In this document: positions 1 through 8,537 of the stretch, in pieces
Position numbering within the stretch: the stretch's first letter is position 1
How the letters are laid out: each line of letters opens with the position of its first letter
Assembly: GCF_011044975.1 (NCBI RefSeq)
Contig: NZ_JAAKZV010000031.1
Location: 1 to 48,965 of the forward strand
DNA: 48,965 bases
Direction of reading: 5' to 3'
Origin: Streptomyces coryli
Lineage (GTDB): Bacteria > Actinomycetota > Actinomycetes > Streptomycetales > Streptomycetaceae
Position numbers and translations under genes: made by a program
The notes under the pieces: generated by a model
Seen by the model: the letters and a program-made list of their open reading frames with translations, nothing else
Told to the model about the DNA's origin: nothing
Databases searched by the model: none

Positions 1-326
1 GGCCCGGTGCCCTCGGGGGAGGGGTAGAGGACGACGCCGAAGCCGTGCTCCGCCGCGACCCGGGACGCGCCCGCGTAGACCCGGGCGAAGAACTCGTTCG
101 TCAGCGCCGGGACCACCAGCAGCGCCGTCCGGGTGCCGCCCATGCGGAGGCTGCGGGCGGCGAGGTTGGGGCGGTAGCCGAGGTCGGCGGCGGCCTGGCG
201 GACGGTGGCGGCGGTGCGTTCGGAGACGCGGCCGCGCCACTTCCCGCCGAGCACGAGCGAGACGGTGGCCTGCGAGACGCCGGCGCTGCGCGCGACATCG
301 CGGCTGGTCACGGCCGGTGGAGCCAT
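1..326 (-). CDS. LacI-family transcriptional regulator, N-terminal part (cut by window edge)
   Basis: Translating the minus strand from the ATG at 326-324 gives a LacI-type DNA-binding domain. The helix-turn-helix lies at about residues 7-26, with AGVSQATVSLVL as recognition helix, and the hinge segment YRPNLAARSLR follows. The start of the periplasmic-binding-like sensor domain is visible (TALLVVPALTNEFFARVY). About 108 residues are present and the C-terminal two thirds run off the left edge, so the effector cannot be guessed. The gene is divergent from the MFS transporter at 434, and the repeated palindromes between them are its most likely operators. Family assignment is firm; the target is inferred. 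Confidence 0.9.
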   Translation of the reverse strand, partial: MAPPAVTSRDVARSAGVSQATVSLVLGGKWRGRVSERTAATVRQAAADLGYRPNLAARSLRMGGTRTALLVVPALTNEFFARVYAGASRVAAEHGFGVVLYPSPEGTG

Positions 327-361
327 GCTGCACCGCCTTTACGAATAGACCCGGGAACGGA

Positions 362-409
362 CGCCATGGTACGTATACGTACAGCAAGTTATACGTACAA
401 CGTCATGGC
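362..409. promoter_or_regulatory. Divergent operator cluster between LacI regulator and MFS gene
   Basis: The decamer TATACGTACA occurs twice in direct orientation, at 374-383 and 390-399 (16-bp period). The first copy is part of a perfect 14-bp palindrome, GTACGTATACGTAC, at 369-382. An outer inverted repeat, GCCATG (363-368) and CATGGC (404-409), frames both. Both decamers carry a central CpG, as LacI-family operators usually do. Binding by the adjacent regulator is inference. Confidence 0.65.
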
Positions 410-433
410 ATCACCAGGGTGAGGGGCGGGCCG

Positions 434-1693
434 ATGTCCACCGGTTACATGCAGCTGCTGCGCACGAGACATGCCGCGCGGCTGCTCGCCGGCACCCTCC
501 TGGGCCGGCTGCCGAACGCCACCGCCGCCCTGGCGATCGTGCTGTTCACCCGGGCCGAAGGCGGCTCGTACACGCTCGCCGGCATCCTCTCCGCCGTGTA
601 CGGCGTGGGCACGGCCGTCGGGCAGCCGCTGCTCGGCCGGGCCGTCGACCTGTGGGGGCAGCCGCGCGTCATGCTCCCCGCCGCGATCCTGTCGGGCCTC
701 GGCATGGCGCTGTACGCCGCTGTGGGCCTCGAGCCGCTGCCGGTCGCCTACGCCGCCATGGTGATCGCCGGCGTCTTCACACCGCCGCTGGAGGGCGGGC
801 TGCGGGCGCTGTGGCCGAGCGTGGTGGGGCGCGGCGAGAAGGTGCACGCCGCGTACGCGCTGGACGCCGTCGCGCAGGAGCTGATGTTCGCGCTCGGCCC
901 GCTGTTCCTGACGCTCCTGGTCGGCGCCTGGAGCGAGGCCGCCGCGCTGCTCGTCATCAACGCCGCCGGCGTCCTCGGTGCGCTGTCCGTCGTCATCTCG
1001 GGGCCGTCCCGCCGCTGGCGCTCCGAGCCGCGGGAGGCGCACTGGCTCGGCGCGCTGCGCTCCAAGGGCCTGCTCGTGCTGCTCGGCACCTTCTTCTTCG
1101 TGGGGCTCGCGCTCGGCTCCATCGCCGTCGCGGCCGTGGCGTACGGGACCGAGGAGCACAACGACGCGGCCGCCAGCTATCTGCTCTCGGCGCTCGGCTT
1201 CGGCGCCCTCATCGGCGGCCTGACCTACGGGGCGCGGCAGTGGGCGGGGCGGGCGGAGAAGCGGCTGCTGCTGCTGATCGGCTGTCTGGCGGTGGGCTAT
1301 CTGCCGCTCGCGCTGACGCCCGGCGTGGCGGCCATGACCGTACTGGCCGCCGTCTCCGGGGTGTTCCTGGCGCCCGCGCTCGCCTGCTCCTTCGTCGTCG
1401 TGGACCGGGTCGCGCCCACGGGGACGGTGACGGAGGCGTTCTCGTGGCTCGTGACCACCTTCGGCGTCGGCGCCGCGGTCGGCACCGGGGTGGCGGGACC
1501 GGCCGTGGAGACCGGCGGCGCGCCCGGCGGTTTCCTGGTCGCGGGGGCCGGCGGGATCGCCGCACTGGCCGTCCTGCTGGCCGCCGTTCCGGTACTCATG
1601 CGCCCCGTAGGCACCGCCGGACCAGGAGTGTTGCCGGAAAATGATCGAATCGGTGCGGTCGAACCCGGTTTCACGACCGGGCATCAGGCGTAA
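434..1693 (+). CDS. MFS transporter
   Basis: This 419-residue, very hydrophobic protein has about 12 membrane segments and the layout of a major facilitator exporter. A loop after the second helix reads GRAVDLWGQPRVML, a degenerate version of the family's motif A (G-x-x-x-D-R). The ATG at 434 is preferred because a purine-rich GAGGGGCGGG box lies just before it; an in-frame ATG at 317 would run through the operator cluster. It is divergent from the LacI regulator and ends 9 bp before pafA. The substrate cannot be read from the sequence. MFS fold is secure, exporter role probable. Confidence 0.85.
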   Translation: MSTGYMQLLRTRHAARLLAGTLLGRLPNATAALAIVLFTRAEGGSYTLAGILSAVYGVGTAVGQPLLGRAVDLWGQPRVMLPAAILSGLGMALYAAVGLEPLPVAYAAMVIAGVFTPPLEGGLRALWPSVVGRGEKVHAAYALDAVAQELMFALGPLFLTLLVGAWSEAAALLVINAAGVLGALSVVISGPSRRWRSEPREAHWLGALRSKGLLVLLGTFFFVGLALGSIAVAAVAYGTEEHNDAAASYLLSALGFGALIGGLTYGARQWAGRAEKRLLLLIGCLAVGYLPLALTPGVAAMTVLAAVSGVFLAPALACSFVVVDRVAPTGTVTEAFSWLVTTFGVGAAVGTGVAGPAVETGGAPGGFLVAGAGGIAALAVLLAAVPVLMRPVGTAGPGVLPENDRIGAVEPGFTTGHQA

Positions 1694-1696
1694 TGT
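1669..1696 (+). promoter_or_regulatory. Candidate leaderless promoter of pafA
   Basis: A -10 hexamer TAATGT at 1691-1696 sits six bases before the pafA ATG, with a weak -35 (TTTCAC, 1669-1674) 16 bp upstream. No Shine-Dalgarno sequence is visible between the MFS stop codon and the ATG. Together this suggests a leaderless pafA transcript. Confidence 0.5.
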
Positions 1697-1702
1697 TCAG
1701 TC

Positions 1703-3064
1703 ATGGACCGCCGCATCTTCGGGCTGGAGAACGAGTACGGCGTCACATGCACGTTCAGGGGGCAGCGCCGGCTGTCGCCGGACGAGGTGGCGCGGTACCT
1801 CTTCCGCCGAGTCGTTTCCTGGGGCCGCAGCAGCAACGTCTTTCTCCGTAACGGGGCCCGTCTCTATCTCGACGTGGGCTCGCACCCGGAGTACGCCACT
1901 CCTGAATGCGACAACGTCATCGAGCTCGTCACCCACGACAAGTCCGGTGAGCGCATTCTCGAGGGGCTGCTGGTGGACGCGGAGCGCCGGCTGCACGAGG
2001 AGGGCATCGCCGGCGACGTCTACCTCTTCAAGAACAACACCGACTCCGCCGGGAACTCCTACGGCTGCCACGAGAACTATCTGGTGGCCCGGCACGGCGA
2101 GTTCTCCCGGCTGGCCGACATCCTGATCCCCTTCCTGGTGACCCGCCAGCTGATCTGTGGCGCAGGGAAGGTGCTGCAGACCCCCCGCGGCGCCGTCTAC
2201 TGCGTGAGCCAGCGCGCCGAGCACATCTGGGAGGGCGTGTCGTCCGCGACCACCCGCTCCCGGCCGATCATCAATACCCGCGACGAGCCGCACGCCGACG
2301 CCGAGCGCTACCGGCGCCTGCACGTCATCGTGGGCGACTCCAACATGTCCGAGACCACGATGCTGCTGAAGGTCGGGGCCACGGACCTCGTCCTGCGCAT
2401 GATCGAGGCAGGCACGGTCATGCGCGACCTCACTCTGGAGAACCCGATCCGGGCCATCCGCGAGGTCAGCCATGACATGACAGGGCAGCGCAAGGTGCGG
2501 CTGGCCAGCGGGCGCGAGGCGTCCGCGCTGGAAGTCCAGCAGGAGTACTACGAAAAGGCCGTGGACTTCTGCGAGCGCCGCGGTATCCGCAGCGGCACCA
2601 TCGAGCGGGTCCTGGAGCTCTGGGGCCGTACGCTCGAGTCCATCCGCAATGAGGAACTGGACAAGATCTCCACCGAGATCGACTGGGTGATGAAGCACCA
2701 GCTCATCGAGCGCTACCGGGCGAAGAACAACATCACGCTGTCGCACCCCCGGATCGCCCAGATAGACCTCGCGTATCACGACATCCACCGCCGCCGCGGC
2801 CTGTACTACCTGCTGGAGCGGAAGGGCCAGGCGGCCCGGGTGTGCAATGACGTGAAGATCTTCGAGGGCAAGTCGGTGCCACCCCAGACCACCAGGGCGC
2901 GGCTGCGCGGCGACTTCATCCGCCGGGCACAGGAGCAGCGCCGGGACTTCACGGTGGACTGGGTGCATCTGAAGCTGAACGATCAGGCGCAGCGCACCGT
3001 GCTGTGCAAGGACCCGTTCCGGTCGGTCGACGACCGGGTGGAGAAACTGATCGCCGGGATGTGA
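1703..3064 (+). CDS. pafA: Pup--protein ligase PafA
   Basis: PafA joins the C-terminal glutamate of the prokaryotic ubiquitin-like protein Pup to lysines of target proteins using ATP, marking them for the actinobacterial proteasome. The 453 residues match the usual length. The N-terminal [13 protein letters not shown] carries the metal/ATP-binding glutamate (Glu9), and the [15 protein letters not shown] stretch (about residues 54-68) carries the likely catalytic aspartate (Asp57). The fold is of the glutamine-synthetase/gamma-glutamyl-cysteine ligase type. Upstream in-frame starts are blocked by the MFS stop, so 1703 is the start. Pup, Dop and proteasome subunit genes are not in this window and would be expected to the left. 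Confidence 0.97.
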   Translation: MDRRIFGLENEYGVTCTFRGQRRLSPDEVARYLFRRVVSWGRSSNVFLRNGARLYLDVGSHPEYATPECDNVIELVTHDKSGERILEGLLVDAERRLHEEGIAGDVYLFKNNTDSAGNSYGCHENYLVARHGEFSRLADILIPFLVTRQLICGAGKVLQTPRGAVYCVSQRAEHIWEGVSSATTRSRPIINTRDEPHADAERYRRLHVIVGDSNMSETTMLLKVGATDLVLRMIEAGTVMRDLTLENPIRAIREVSHDMTGQRKVRLASGREASALEVQQEYYEKAVDFCERRGIRSGTIERVLELWGRTLESIRNEELDKISTEIDWVMKHQLIERYRAKNNITLSHPRIAQIDLAYHDIHRRRGLYYLLERKGQAARVCNDVKIFEGKSVPPQTTRARLRGDFIRRAQEQRRDFTVDWVHLKLNDQAQRTVLCKDPFRSVDDRVEKLIAGM

Positions 3065-3246
3065 GTCCGTACCTGCGTCCGTAACGGGCCGGAAGGGGTC
3101 TGTGACCGAGGGTGTGAGGGCCGTAATGGCCGCATAAAGGGATACGCCATCCGGGCCCGGCCCAGGCGTGTGACCTTCAGGGGCCGGGCAGTCGAGGCCG
3201 TACAGTGGCAGGACTGCCTGGCCCCTCACATTCGGTTTGGACCTCC

Positions 3247-4236
3247 ATGAACCTCCGTAAGACGACGCGCCTGGGCGCGGCCCTGGTCGTTCCTGCCCTC
3301 CTCTTCACCGCTGCCTGCGGCTCCGACGACGGCTCCGACTCCGGGAAGGGCTCGGGCGCCACGGTGTCCCAGGTGTCCGGGAAGTTCGGGCAGCAGCCGA
3401 AGATCAGCGCGCCCAAGGACGCCAAGGCTCCGGACGAGGTGGCGGTCAAGACCCTCGTCGAGGGCAAGGGCGACAAGATCGCCAAGGGTGACCAGGTGCG
3501 CCTGGACATCGCCGGGCAGGCGATGAAGGACAAGCGCGACCTCGGCTCCACCTGGGCCACCGCCAAGAAGGGCGACAAGGGCCCGCACCAGCAGCTGATC
3601 GAGAAGATCGGCCAGCCGAGCCAGAGCCTGCCCCCGAAGGTGCAGGAGGCGCTCGTCGGCGCCAAGCCCGGCAGCCGGCTGCTCGTCGAGGGCACCGCGG
3701 GCGCCATCGTCGGCAAGGCGCTGAACCCGCAGGCGGGCATCAAGAAGACCGACGGCCTCACCTGGGTGCTCGACGTCCAGGGCGCCGCCAAGGTCGACTC
3801 CAAGGCCGAGGCCGAGGGCAAGAACGCCGCCGTGAAGGCCGGCCTGCCGAAGGTCGAGAGCCCGGCGCAGAAGCCCGCCAAGATCACCATCCCGAAGGGC
3901 GAGGACGCCCCGGAGAAGCTCGAGCAGCAGACGCTGATCAAGGGCGACGGCAAGACGGTCAAGGCCGGCGACGGCGTCATCGCGCAGTACACCGGCGTGG
4001 CGTGGGAGGACGGCAAGAAGTTCGACTCCTCCTGGGACAACGGCGGCGCCACCCCGTTCCAGATCGGCACCGGCGCGGTCGTCAAGGGCTGGGACAAGGC
4101 GCTGGTCGGCAAGAAGGTCGGCGACCGGGTGCTGATGGTCGTCCCGCCGAAGGACGCCTACGGCACCGACAAGAAGGCGCACAAGCTGGGCGGCAAGACC
4201 CTGGTCTTCGTCGTCGACGTCGTCGGTACGGTCTGA
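3247..4236 (+). CDS. Secreted FKBP-type peptidyl-prolyl isomerase lipoprotein
   Basis: Starting at ATG 3247 gives 329 residues: basic N-terminus, hydrophobic stretch (LGAALVVPALLF) and the lipobox TAAC followed by a Gly/Ser/Asp linker, so an exported lipoprotein. Two FKBP-like modules follow. The first (about residues 60-185) is degenerate and lacks the usual pocket residues. The second (about 220-329) is typical, with IAQYTGV, KFDSSWD, VVKGWDKAL and DAYG. It probably catalyses proline isomerisation of proteins outside the membrane. An in-frame ATG at 3205 would put 14 residues ahead of the signal peptide and is less likely. It lies directly upstream of a cytosolic FKBP. Confidence 0.9.
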   Translation: MNLRKTTRLGAALVVPALLFTAACGSDDGSDSGKGSGATVSQVSGKFGQQPKISAPKDAKAPDEVAVKTLVEGKGDKIAKGDQVRLDIAGQAMKDKRDLGSTWATAKKGDKGPHQQLIEKIGQPSQSLPPKVQEALVGAKPGSRLLVEGTAGAIVGKALNPQAGIKKTDGLTWVLDVQGAAKVDSKAEAEGKNAAVKAGLPKVESPAQKPAKITIPKGEDAPEKLEQQTLIKGDGKTVKAGDGVIAQYTGVAWEDGKKFDSSWDNGGATPFQIGTGAVVKGWDKALVGKKVGDRVLMVVPPKDAYGTDKKAHKLGGKTLVFVVDVVGTV

Positions 4237-4305
4237 GCCGGGCCTGTTCGGGAAAGCGGCGGCGGGTCTGGAAGACTTGGCCCGTCATCGCATTGAGGAG
4301 TATTC

Positions 4306-4680
4306 GTGAGCATCGACAAGCCCGAGGTCGACTTCCCCGGCGGCGAGCCCCCGGCCGACCTGGAGATCAAGGACCTGTGGGAGGGCGAAGGCCCGGTGGC
4401 GAAGGCCGGCGACAACGTCGCCGTGCACTACGTCGGGGTCTCGTTCTCCTCCGGTGAGGAGTTCGACGCGTCCTGGAACCGCGGCCAGCCGCTGCGCTTC
4501 CAGCTCGGCGCCGGCCAGGTCATTCCCGGCTGGGACAATGGCGTGCAGGGCATGAAGGTCGGCGGCCGCCGGCAGCTGATCATCCCGCCGCACCTGGCGT
4601 ACGGCGACACCGGCGCCGGCGGCGGCCGGATCAAGCCGGGCGAGACGCTGATCTTCGTCTGCGACCTGGTGTCCGTCTGA
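4306..4680 (+). CDS. Cytosolic FKBP-type peptidyl-prolyl cis-trans isomerase
   Basis: This 124-residue protein is a single FKBP domain with no signal peptide. The pocket residues of FKBP12-type enzymes are all visible in order: HYVG (Tyr), EFDASW (Phe-Asp), RFQLG (Phe), VIPGW (Val-Ile-Trp), AYGD (Tyr) and LIFVCDL (Phe). It should isomerise X-Pro bonds in the cytosol and bind FK506/rapamycin-type ligands. The GTG at 4306 has the ribosome binding site TGAGGAG ending six bases before it. It lies 69 bp after the lipoprotein FKBP and is followed by an intrinsic terminator. Confidence 0.95.
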   Translation: MSIDKPEVDFPGGEPPADLEIKDLWEGEGPVAKAGDNVAVHYVGVSFSSGEEFDASWNRGQPLRFQLGAGQVIPGWDNGVQGMKVGGRRQLIIPPHLAYGDTGAGGGRIKPGETLIFVCDLVSV

Positions 4681-4697
4681 CCACAGACGTACCCAGC

Positions 4698-4732
4698 GGC
4701 CCCCGTCCTGTGAGGCGGGGGCCTGCGCTTTT
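4698..4732 (+). terminator. Intrinsic terminator after FKBP gene
   Basis: GGCCCCC (4698-4704) pairs with GGGGGCC (4717-4723). The stem extends inward by further pairs around a 6-nt loop, and a short T run (CTTTT) follows at 4728-4732. Confidence 0.8.
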
Positions 4733-4813
4733 GCGGCGGGCCGCGGTAGCGGTACCGTCGAGGTTTGCAGCCGCCCGGGCGCGGCTGACGGGCGAAGGGG
4801 ACAAGGGACGTCG

Positions 4814-5806
4814 ATGGCGATCGCCAAGGCAGAGCGGTTGATGAACCTGGCGCTGTGCCTGCTCAGCACGCGTCGCCCGCTCACCAAGCGTGAGCTGCGC
4901 GGCTCCATCGAGGCGTATGTCGAGGCCTTCGGCCAGGGGCAGTACCGGCCGGAGCCCGATGCCGCCGATGAATCCTTCAACCGGATGTTCGAGCGCGACA
5001 AGGACGATCTGCGCGAGCTCGGCATGGTCATCGAGACGGTCGAGAGCCTCGACGGCGAGACCGGCTATCTGGCCCGCCGCGACCGCAACACCCTGCCGCC
5101 CGTCGCCCTCGACCCGGAGGAGGCCGCCGCGCTCGGCCTCGCCGCGAAGGTGTGGCAGCACGCCCGGCTGGCGGGCGCCGCGAGCGGCGCGCTGCAGAAG
5201 CTGCGCGCGGGCGGCATGCCGGACGGCGGCGACCCGTACGAGGGTGGACACAGCGCCATCGAGCCGCGGATCCCGGCGCGGGAGGCCGCCTTCGAGCCGC
5301 TGATGCTCGCCTGCCGGGACCGGCGTCCGGTCGTCTTCGACTACCGCAAGTCCAACTCCCCGCAGCCCCAGCCGCGCCATGTCGAGCCGTGGCAGCTGGA
5401 GTGCTGGCGGGGGCAGTGGTATCTCGCCGGGTACGACCGGGACCGGAGCGCCGAGCGGGTGTTCCGGCTGTCCCGGATCACCGGCAAGGTGCGCAACCGC
5501 GGCCGTGGTTTCACCGCCGAGGTGCCCGACCGGGTCACCGTGCGCGAGACGGTGGCGGCCTGGGCGGGCGAGCTCACCGACCGTACGGCCCGGATCCGGC
5601 TGCGGACCGGGGCCGGCTATCCGCTGCGGGCCAAGGCGCTGTCGGCGCGGGAGGCGGCCCAGCCGGGGTGGGACGAGCTGGAGATTCCGTACGGGCACGG
5701 GCTCGACGCCTGGCTGGTGGAGTTCGGTCCCGATGTGGTGGTGCTGGAGCCGGCGGAGCTGCGCGCCGATGTGATCGACCGGCTGCGCGCGGTCGCCAAG
5801 GGCTGA
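4814..5806 (+). CDS. pafB: WYL-domain transcriptional activator PafB
   Basis: PafB pairs with PafC to form a transcriptional activator of the LexA-independent DNA-damage response in actinobacteria, and the genes normally lie near pafA. The 330-residue product begins with a winged helix region (KAERLMNLALCLLSTRRPLTKRELR) and carries a central WYL domain with the name-giving residues at 202-204 (GQWYLAGYD). It ends with a WCX-type C-terminal domain. The ATG at 4814 follows a purine-rich box (GAAGGGGACAAGGGA). It is followed 20 bp later by pafC, and the pair is probably co-transcribed from the gap after the terminator at 4698. Confidence 0.95.
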   Translation: MAIAKAERLMNLALCLLSTRRPLTKRELRGSIEAYVEAFGQGQYRPEPDAADESFNRMFERDKDDLRELGMVIETVESLDGETGYLARRDRNTLPPVALDPEEAAALGLAAKVWQHARLAGAASGALQKLRAGGMPDGGDPYEGGHSAIEPRIPAREAAFEPLMLACRDRRPVVFDYRKSNSPQPQPRHVEPWQLECWRGQWYLAGYDRDRSAERVFRLSRITGKVRNRGRGFTAEVPDRVTVRETVAAWAGELTDRTARIRLRTGAGYPLRAKALSAREAAQPGWDELEIPYGHGLDAWLVEFGPDVVVLEPAELRADVIDRLRAVAKG

Positions 5807-5826
5807 AGGGGAGCGACGTAACGGCC

Positions 5827-6783
5827 ATGGCCAATGCCATCGATCAGACCCGGCGGATGCTGTCGCTGGTCACGTATCTGCGGGAGCGGAACGGGGCCCG
5901 GGTGGGCGATGTCGCCCGCGCCTTCGGGATCAGCGAGGACGAGCTGATCTCCGATCTTGATGTGCTGCCGATGTGCGGCACCTCCTTCCGCGGCGGCGAT
6001 CTGCTGGACATCGACACGGACGGGGAGCGGATCTGGTTCCGCAACCCCGGCGCCACCGACACCGGCGAGCCGCTGCGGCTCGCGGCCGACGAGGCGACGG
6101 CGCTGCTGGTCGCGGCGCGGGCGGTGGCCACGCTGCCCGGGCTGCGGGCGGGGGACCGGGACGCGCTGGTACGGGCGACGGCGAAGCTGGAGGCGGCCGC
6201 GGGGGAGGTGGCTTCGGCATCGTCGCGGCTCTCGGTCACCTTCGAGTCGGAGGGCGGCGTCTTCGCGGATGTCGACCGGGCGATCTCGGAGGGGCGGCGG
6301 CTGTGGCTGCGCTACTACTCGCCGGCCCGGGACGAGCTCACCGAGCGCGAGGTCGACCCGATCCGGCTGTTCGCGGTGGGGCACACGTACGTGGAGGCGT
6401 GGTGCCGGCTGACGGAGGCGCGGCGGACCTTCCGGCTCGACCGGGTCGCGGAGATCAAGATCCTCGACGAGCCGTCGGATCCGCCGCCGATCGAGCCGCG
6501 GGACCTGTCCGAGGGGATCGTGCGGACCACGGACGAGGATCCGGAGGTCGTGGTCGAGGTGGGGCCCGGCGGGCGCTGGGTCGCCGAGTACTACCCGCAC
6601 GACAGCGCCGAGGAGCTGCCGGACGGCGGGCTGCGGGTGACGCTGCGGGCGCCGGACCCGTCGTCGCTGCGGCGGCTGGCGCTGCGGCTCGGGCGGGACG
6701 GCCGTATCACGGCGCCGAGCGATCTCGCCGATGCGGCGCGGGAAGCGGCGGTCAAGGCGCTGGCGGCGTACGAGGACGCGTAG
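5827..6783 (+). CDS. pafC: WYL-domain transcriptional activator PafC
   Basis: Partner of PafB. The 318 residues start with an HTH segment (IDQTRRMLSLVTYLRERNG, then VGDVARAFGISEDEL) and contain a WYL-type domain in which the WYL tripeptide is replaced by WCR (YVEAWCRLTEARRTFRLDR), as in many PafC proteins. The start at ATG 5827 is set by the AGGGGA box just after the pafB stop and by the HTH beginning right there; the open frame extends further upstream only as a shadow inside pafB. It is followed within 10 bp by a small membrane-protein gene. Confidence 0.94.
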   Translation: MANAIDQTRRMLSLVTYLRERNGARVGDVARAFGISEDELISDLDVLPMCGTSFRGGDLLDIDTDGERIWFRNPGATDTGEPLRLAADEATALLVAARAVATLPGLRAGDRDALVRATAKLEAAAGEVASASSRLSVTFESEGGVFADVDRAISEGRRLWLRYYSPARDELTEREVDPIRLFAVGHTYVEAWCRLTEARRTFRLDRVAEIKILDEPSDPPPIEPRDLSEGIVRTTDEDPEVVVEVGPGGRWVAEYYPHDSAEELPDGGLRVTLRAPDPSSLRRLALRLGRDGRITAPSDLADAAREAAVKALAAYEDA

Positions 6784-6793
6784 GGTGACCGTC

Positions 6794-6979
6794 ATGTTCT
6801 GGGCCATGATCGCCGTCGTGCTCGGGTTTGCCGGGATCGCCGTGCTCGGGGTGCTCGCCATCCGCGTCGGGATCGAGGTGCGGCGGCTCGCGCGGGAGGT
6901 CGCGGCCTCCGAGCGGGCCGTGTCAGCTGCGGCGGAGTCACTGGAGCGGGCCGCAACGCCACTGGTGAAGCGGAGGTGA
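6794..6979 (+). CDS. Small single-pass membrane protein between pafC and tatA
   Basis: The 61 residues comprise one strong transmembrane helix (residues 2-25, MIAVVLGFAGIAVLGVLAI core) followed by an amphipathic, heptad-like helix rich in Ala/Glu/Arg and a basic tail ending VKRR. I see no catalytic motif. ATG 6794 has AGGGTG at a suitable distance; a GTG at 6785 in frame is the alternative. It overlaps nothing and starts 10 bp after pafC, so it is probably in the same transcript. Similar small proteins sit at this place in other Streptomyces; the role is unknown to me. Confidence 0.75.
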   Translation: MFWAMIAVVLGFAGIAVLGVLAIRVGIEVRRLAREVAASERAVSAAAESLERAATPLVKRR

Positions 6980-7072
6980 CCCTCCCCACCAAGGGGTAGT
7001 GGGGGGTACGCTTCAAGCTGGCCGTGGCCCTGCGAGCGAGGCGGGGGCCGCAACCAGGTGTCCGCACAGGCA

Positions 7073-7103
7073 TTGCCGGGCGTTCACCCAGTCGGGTTAC
7101 GAT
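7073..7103 (+). promoter_or_regulatory. tatA: Candidate tatAC promoter
   Basis: TTGCCG at 7073-7078 and TACGAT at 7098-7103 are spaced by 19 bp, about 42 bp before the tatA start. The spacing is longer than ideal. The 166-bp gap after the small membrane-protein gene supports a promoter here. Confidence 0.4.
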
Positions 7104-7144
7104 CCCAGCCAGACCCACGCCGCCTCGGTGAGAAGGTATAGCCA

Positions 7145-7426
7145 ATGTTTGGACGGCTCGGAGCACCCGAGATCATCCTGATCCTCGTTGTCATCATCCT
7201 GCTGTTCGGCGCGAAGAAGCTTCCCGACATGGCCCGGTCCCTCGGCAAGTCCGCGCGGATCCTCAAGAGCGAGGCCAAGGCGATGAAGAAGGACGGCAAG
7301 GACGACGACGCCGCCCCGTCGGACCCGCCGGCCAACGAGGCCCCGAAGACCATCCAGGCCGCTCCTGGCGACGTCACCAGCTCCCGTCCCGTCACCGAGC
7401 CGTCCGACCAGACCACGCAGCGCTAG
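7145..7426 (+). CDS. tatA: Sec-independent protein translocase subunit TatA
   Basis: TatA subunits polymerise to form the membrane pore through which the twin-arginine system exports folded proteins. The 93-residue product shows the standard order: short N-terminus (MFGRLGAPE), one transmembrane helix (IILILVVIILLF), the conserved F-G hinge, then an amphipathic helix (AKKLPDMARSLGKSARILK) and a charged, disordered tail. RBS GAGAAGG lies just upstream. tatC follows 52 bp later. No tatB-like gene is adjacent; in Streptomyces tatB is usually elsewhere. Confidence 0.96.
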   Translation: MFGRLGAPEIILILVVIILLFGAKKLPDMARSLGKSARILKSEAKAMKKDGKDDDAAPSDPPANEAPKTIQAAPGDVTSSRPVTEPSDQTTQR

Positions 7427-7478
7427 TACGCTGCGCACGGTGGTCGTACCGGACATGCGCATGAGATGAGGACGTGGG

Positions 7479-8453
7479 TTGCTGAAGGTTGCCCGCCGCA
7501 GCGAACGCGAGGACAGGGACCCCGAGGGGCGGATGCCACTCGCGGAGCACCTGCGCGAGCTGCGTAACCGCCTGGCGAAGGCGTTGCTGGCGATCGTGCT
7601 GGTCACGATCGTGGCGGCGTTCTTCTACATGGACATCGTCGACTTCTTCACGAAGCCGGTGCTCGATTCGGTCGGCTGCAGTCAGTCGTTCGAGCAGCTG
7701 GCCAAGATGGAGGAAGGTGAGCGCTGCGCGCAGATCACCATCAATGGTCTGCTGACGCCCTTCACCCTCGCCCTGAAGGTGTCGCTGATGGCCGGCCTCG
7801 TCCTGGCCTCGCCGATCTGGCTGTACCAGCTGTGGGCCTTCCTCGCGCCCGGCCTGCACCGGCACGAGAAGAAGTACGCGCTCAGCTTCGTCGCCGCCGG
7901 TTTCCCGCTGTTCCTGCTCGGCGGCCTCTTCGCGTACCTCGTCCTGCCGACCACCGCGTCGGTGCTGATCGAGTTCACGCCCTTCGGCGTGGACAACCTG
8001 CTGCCGCTCGACGACCTGCTCGACCTGATCGTCCGCATGGTGGTCGTCTTCGGTCTCTCCTTCGAGATGCCGCTGCTGCTGGTCATGCTGAACATCGGCG
8101 GCGTCATCACAGGGCGCCGGATGATCGGCTGGTGGCGCGGCATGATCATGGGCATCACGGTCTTCGCCGCGATCGCCACCCCCTCCACCGACCCGCTGAC
8201 GATGCTGGCGCTGGCGCTGCCGATCGTGATCCTCTACTTCGGCGCGTCGTTCTTCTCGCTCGCCAATGACCGGCGCCGGGACCGTATCGAGGCGGCCAAG
8301 ACCGACCCGGACGAGGCCGAGGACCTGGACCTGCCGGAGGACGTCGGCGACGTCGAGACGGTGGCGGCGGCGCCGGTGCTGCCCGAGCAGTCCACCGGCA
8401 GCTCCGACGACGACGGCCCGGCCCGTCGCAACGGCTACGACGACATCACCTGA
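7479..8453 (+). CDS. tatC: Sec-independent protein translocase subunit TatC
   Basis: TatC recognises twin-arginine signal peptides and organises the Tat receptor complex. The 324-residue protein has six membrane helices and the signature N-terminal cytosolic motif MPLAEHLRELRNRL at residues 19-32, followed by conserved loops such as LASPIWLYQLWAFLAPGL. A charged, acidic tail of about 60 residues follows the last helix. The start codon appears to be TTG at 7479, with GAGG ten bases before; upstream in-frame codons run into a stop, and no ATG is available before the conserved N-terminus. Confidence 0.95.
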   Translation: MLKVARRSEREDRDPEGRMPLAEHLRELRNRLAKALLAIVLVTIVAAFFYMDIVDFFTKPVLDSVGCSQSFEQLAKMEEGERCAQITINGLLTPFTLALKVSLMAGLVLASPIWLYQLWAFLAPGLHRHEKKYALSFVAAGFPLFLLGGLFAYLVLPTTASVLIEFTPFGVDNLLPLDDLLDLIVRMVVVFGLSFEMPLLLVMLNIGGVITGRRMIGWWRGMIMGITVFAAIATPSTDPLTMLALALPIVILYFGASFFSLANDRRRDRIEAAKTDPDEAEDLDLPEDVGDVETVAAAPVLPEQSTGSSDDDGPARRNGYDDIT

Positions 8454-8537
8454 TCCGCGCCGGGCGCGGCAGCCGCGGGCGGTCACCGTAAAAGATCGCG
8501 TGCACTGTCACACCCGGCCGGTAGGCTCGGTTCCAAG

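Noticed and set aside
389-1684. Long minus-strand open frame opposite the MFS gene, and many similar kilobase-scale frames (for example 1697-3229, 8508-11243, 20479-23196, 28624-29961, 46348-48552)
   Set aside because: They are antisense shadows caused by the high GC content at third positions. Their translations are low-complexity Arg/Ala/Gly/Pro or His/Asp-rich and lack domains, while the opposite strand encodes recognisable proteins.
5152-5826. A long N-terminal extension of pafC or a pafB-pafC fusion
   Set aside because: The extension is the shifted frame of pafB with Gly/Arg/Ala-rich composition. The pafB stop and the AGGGGA box place the pafC start at 5827.
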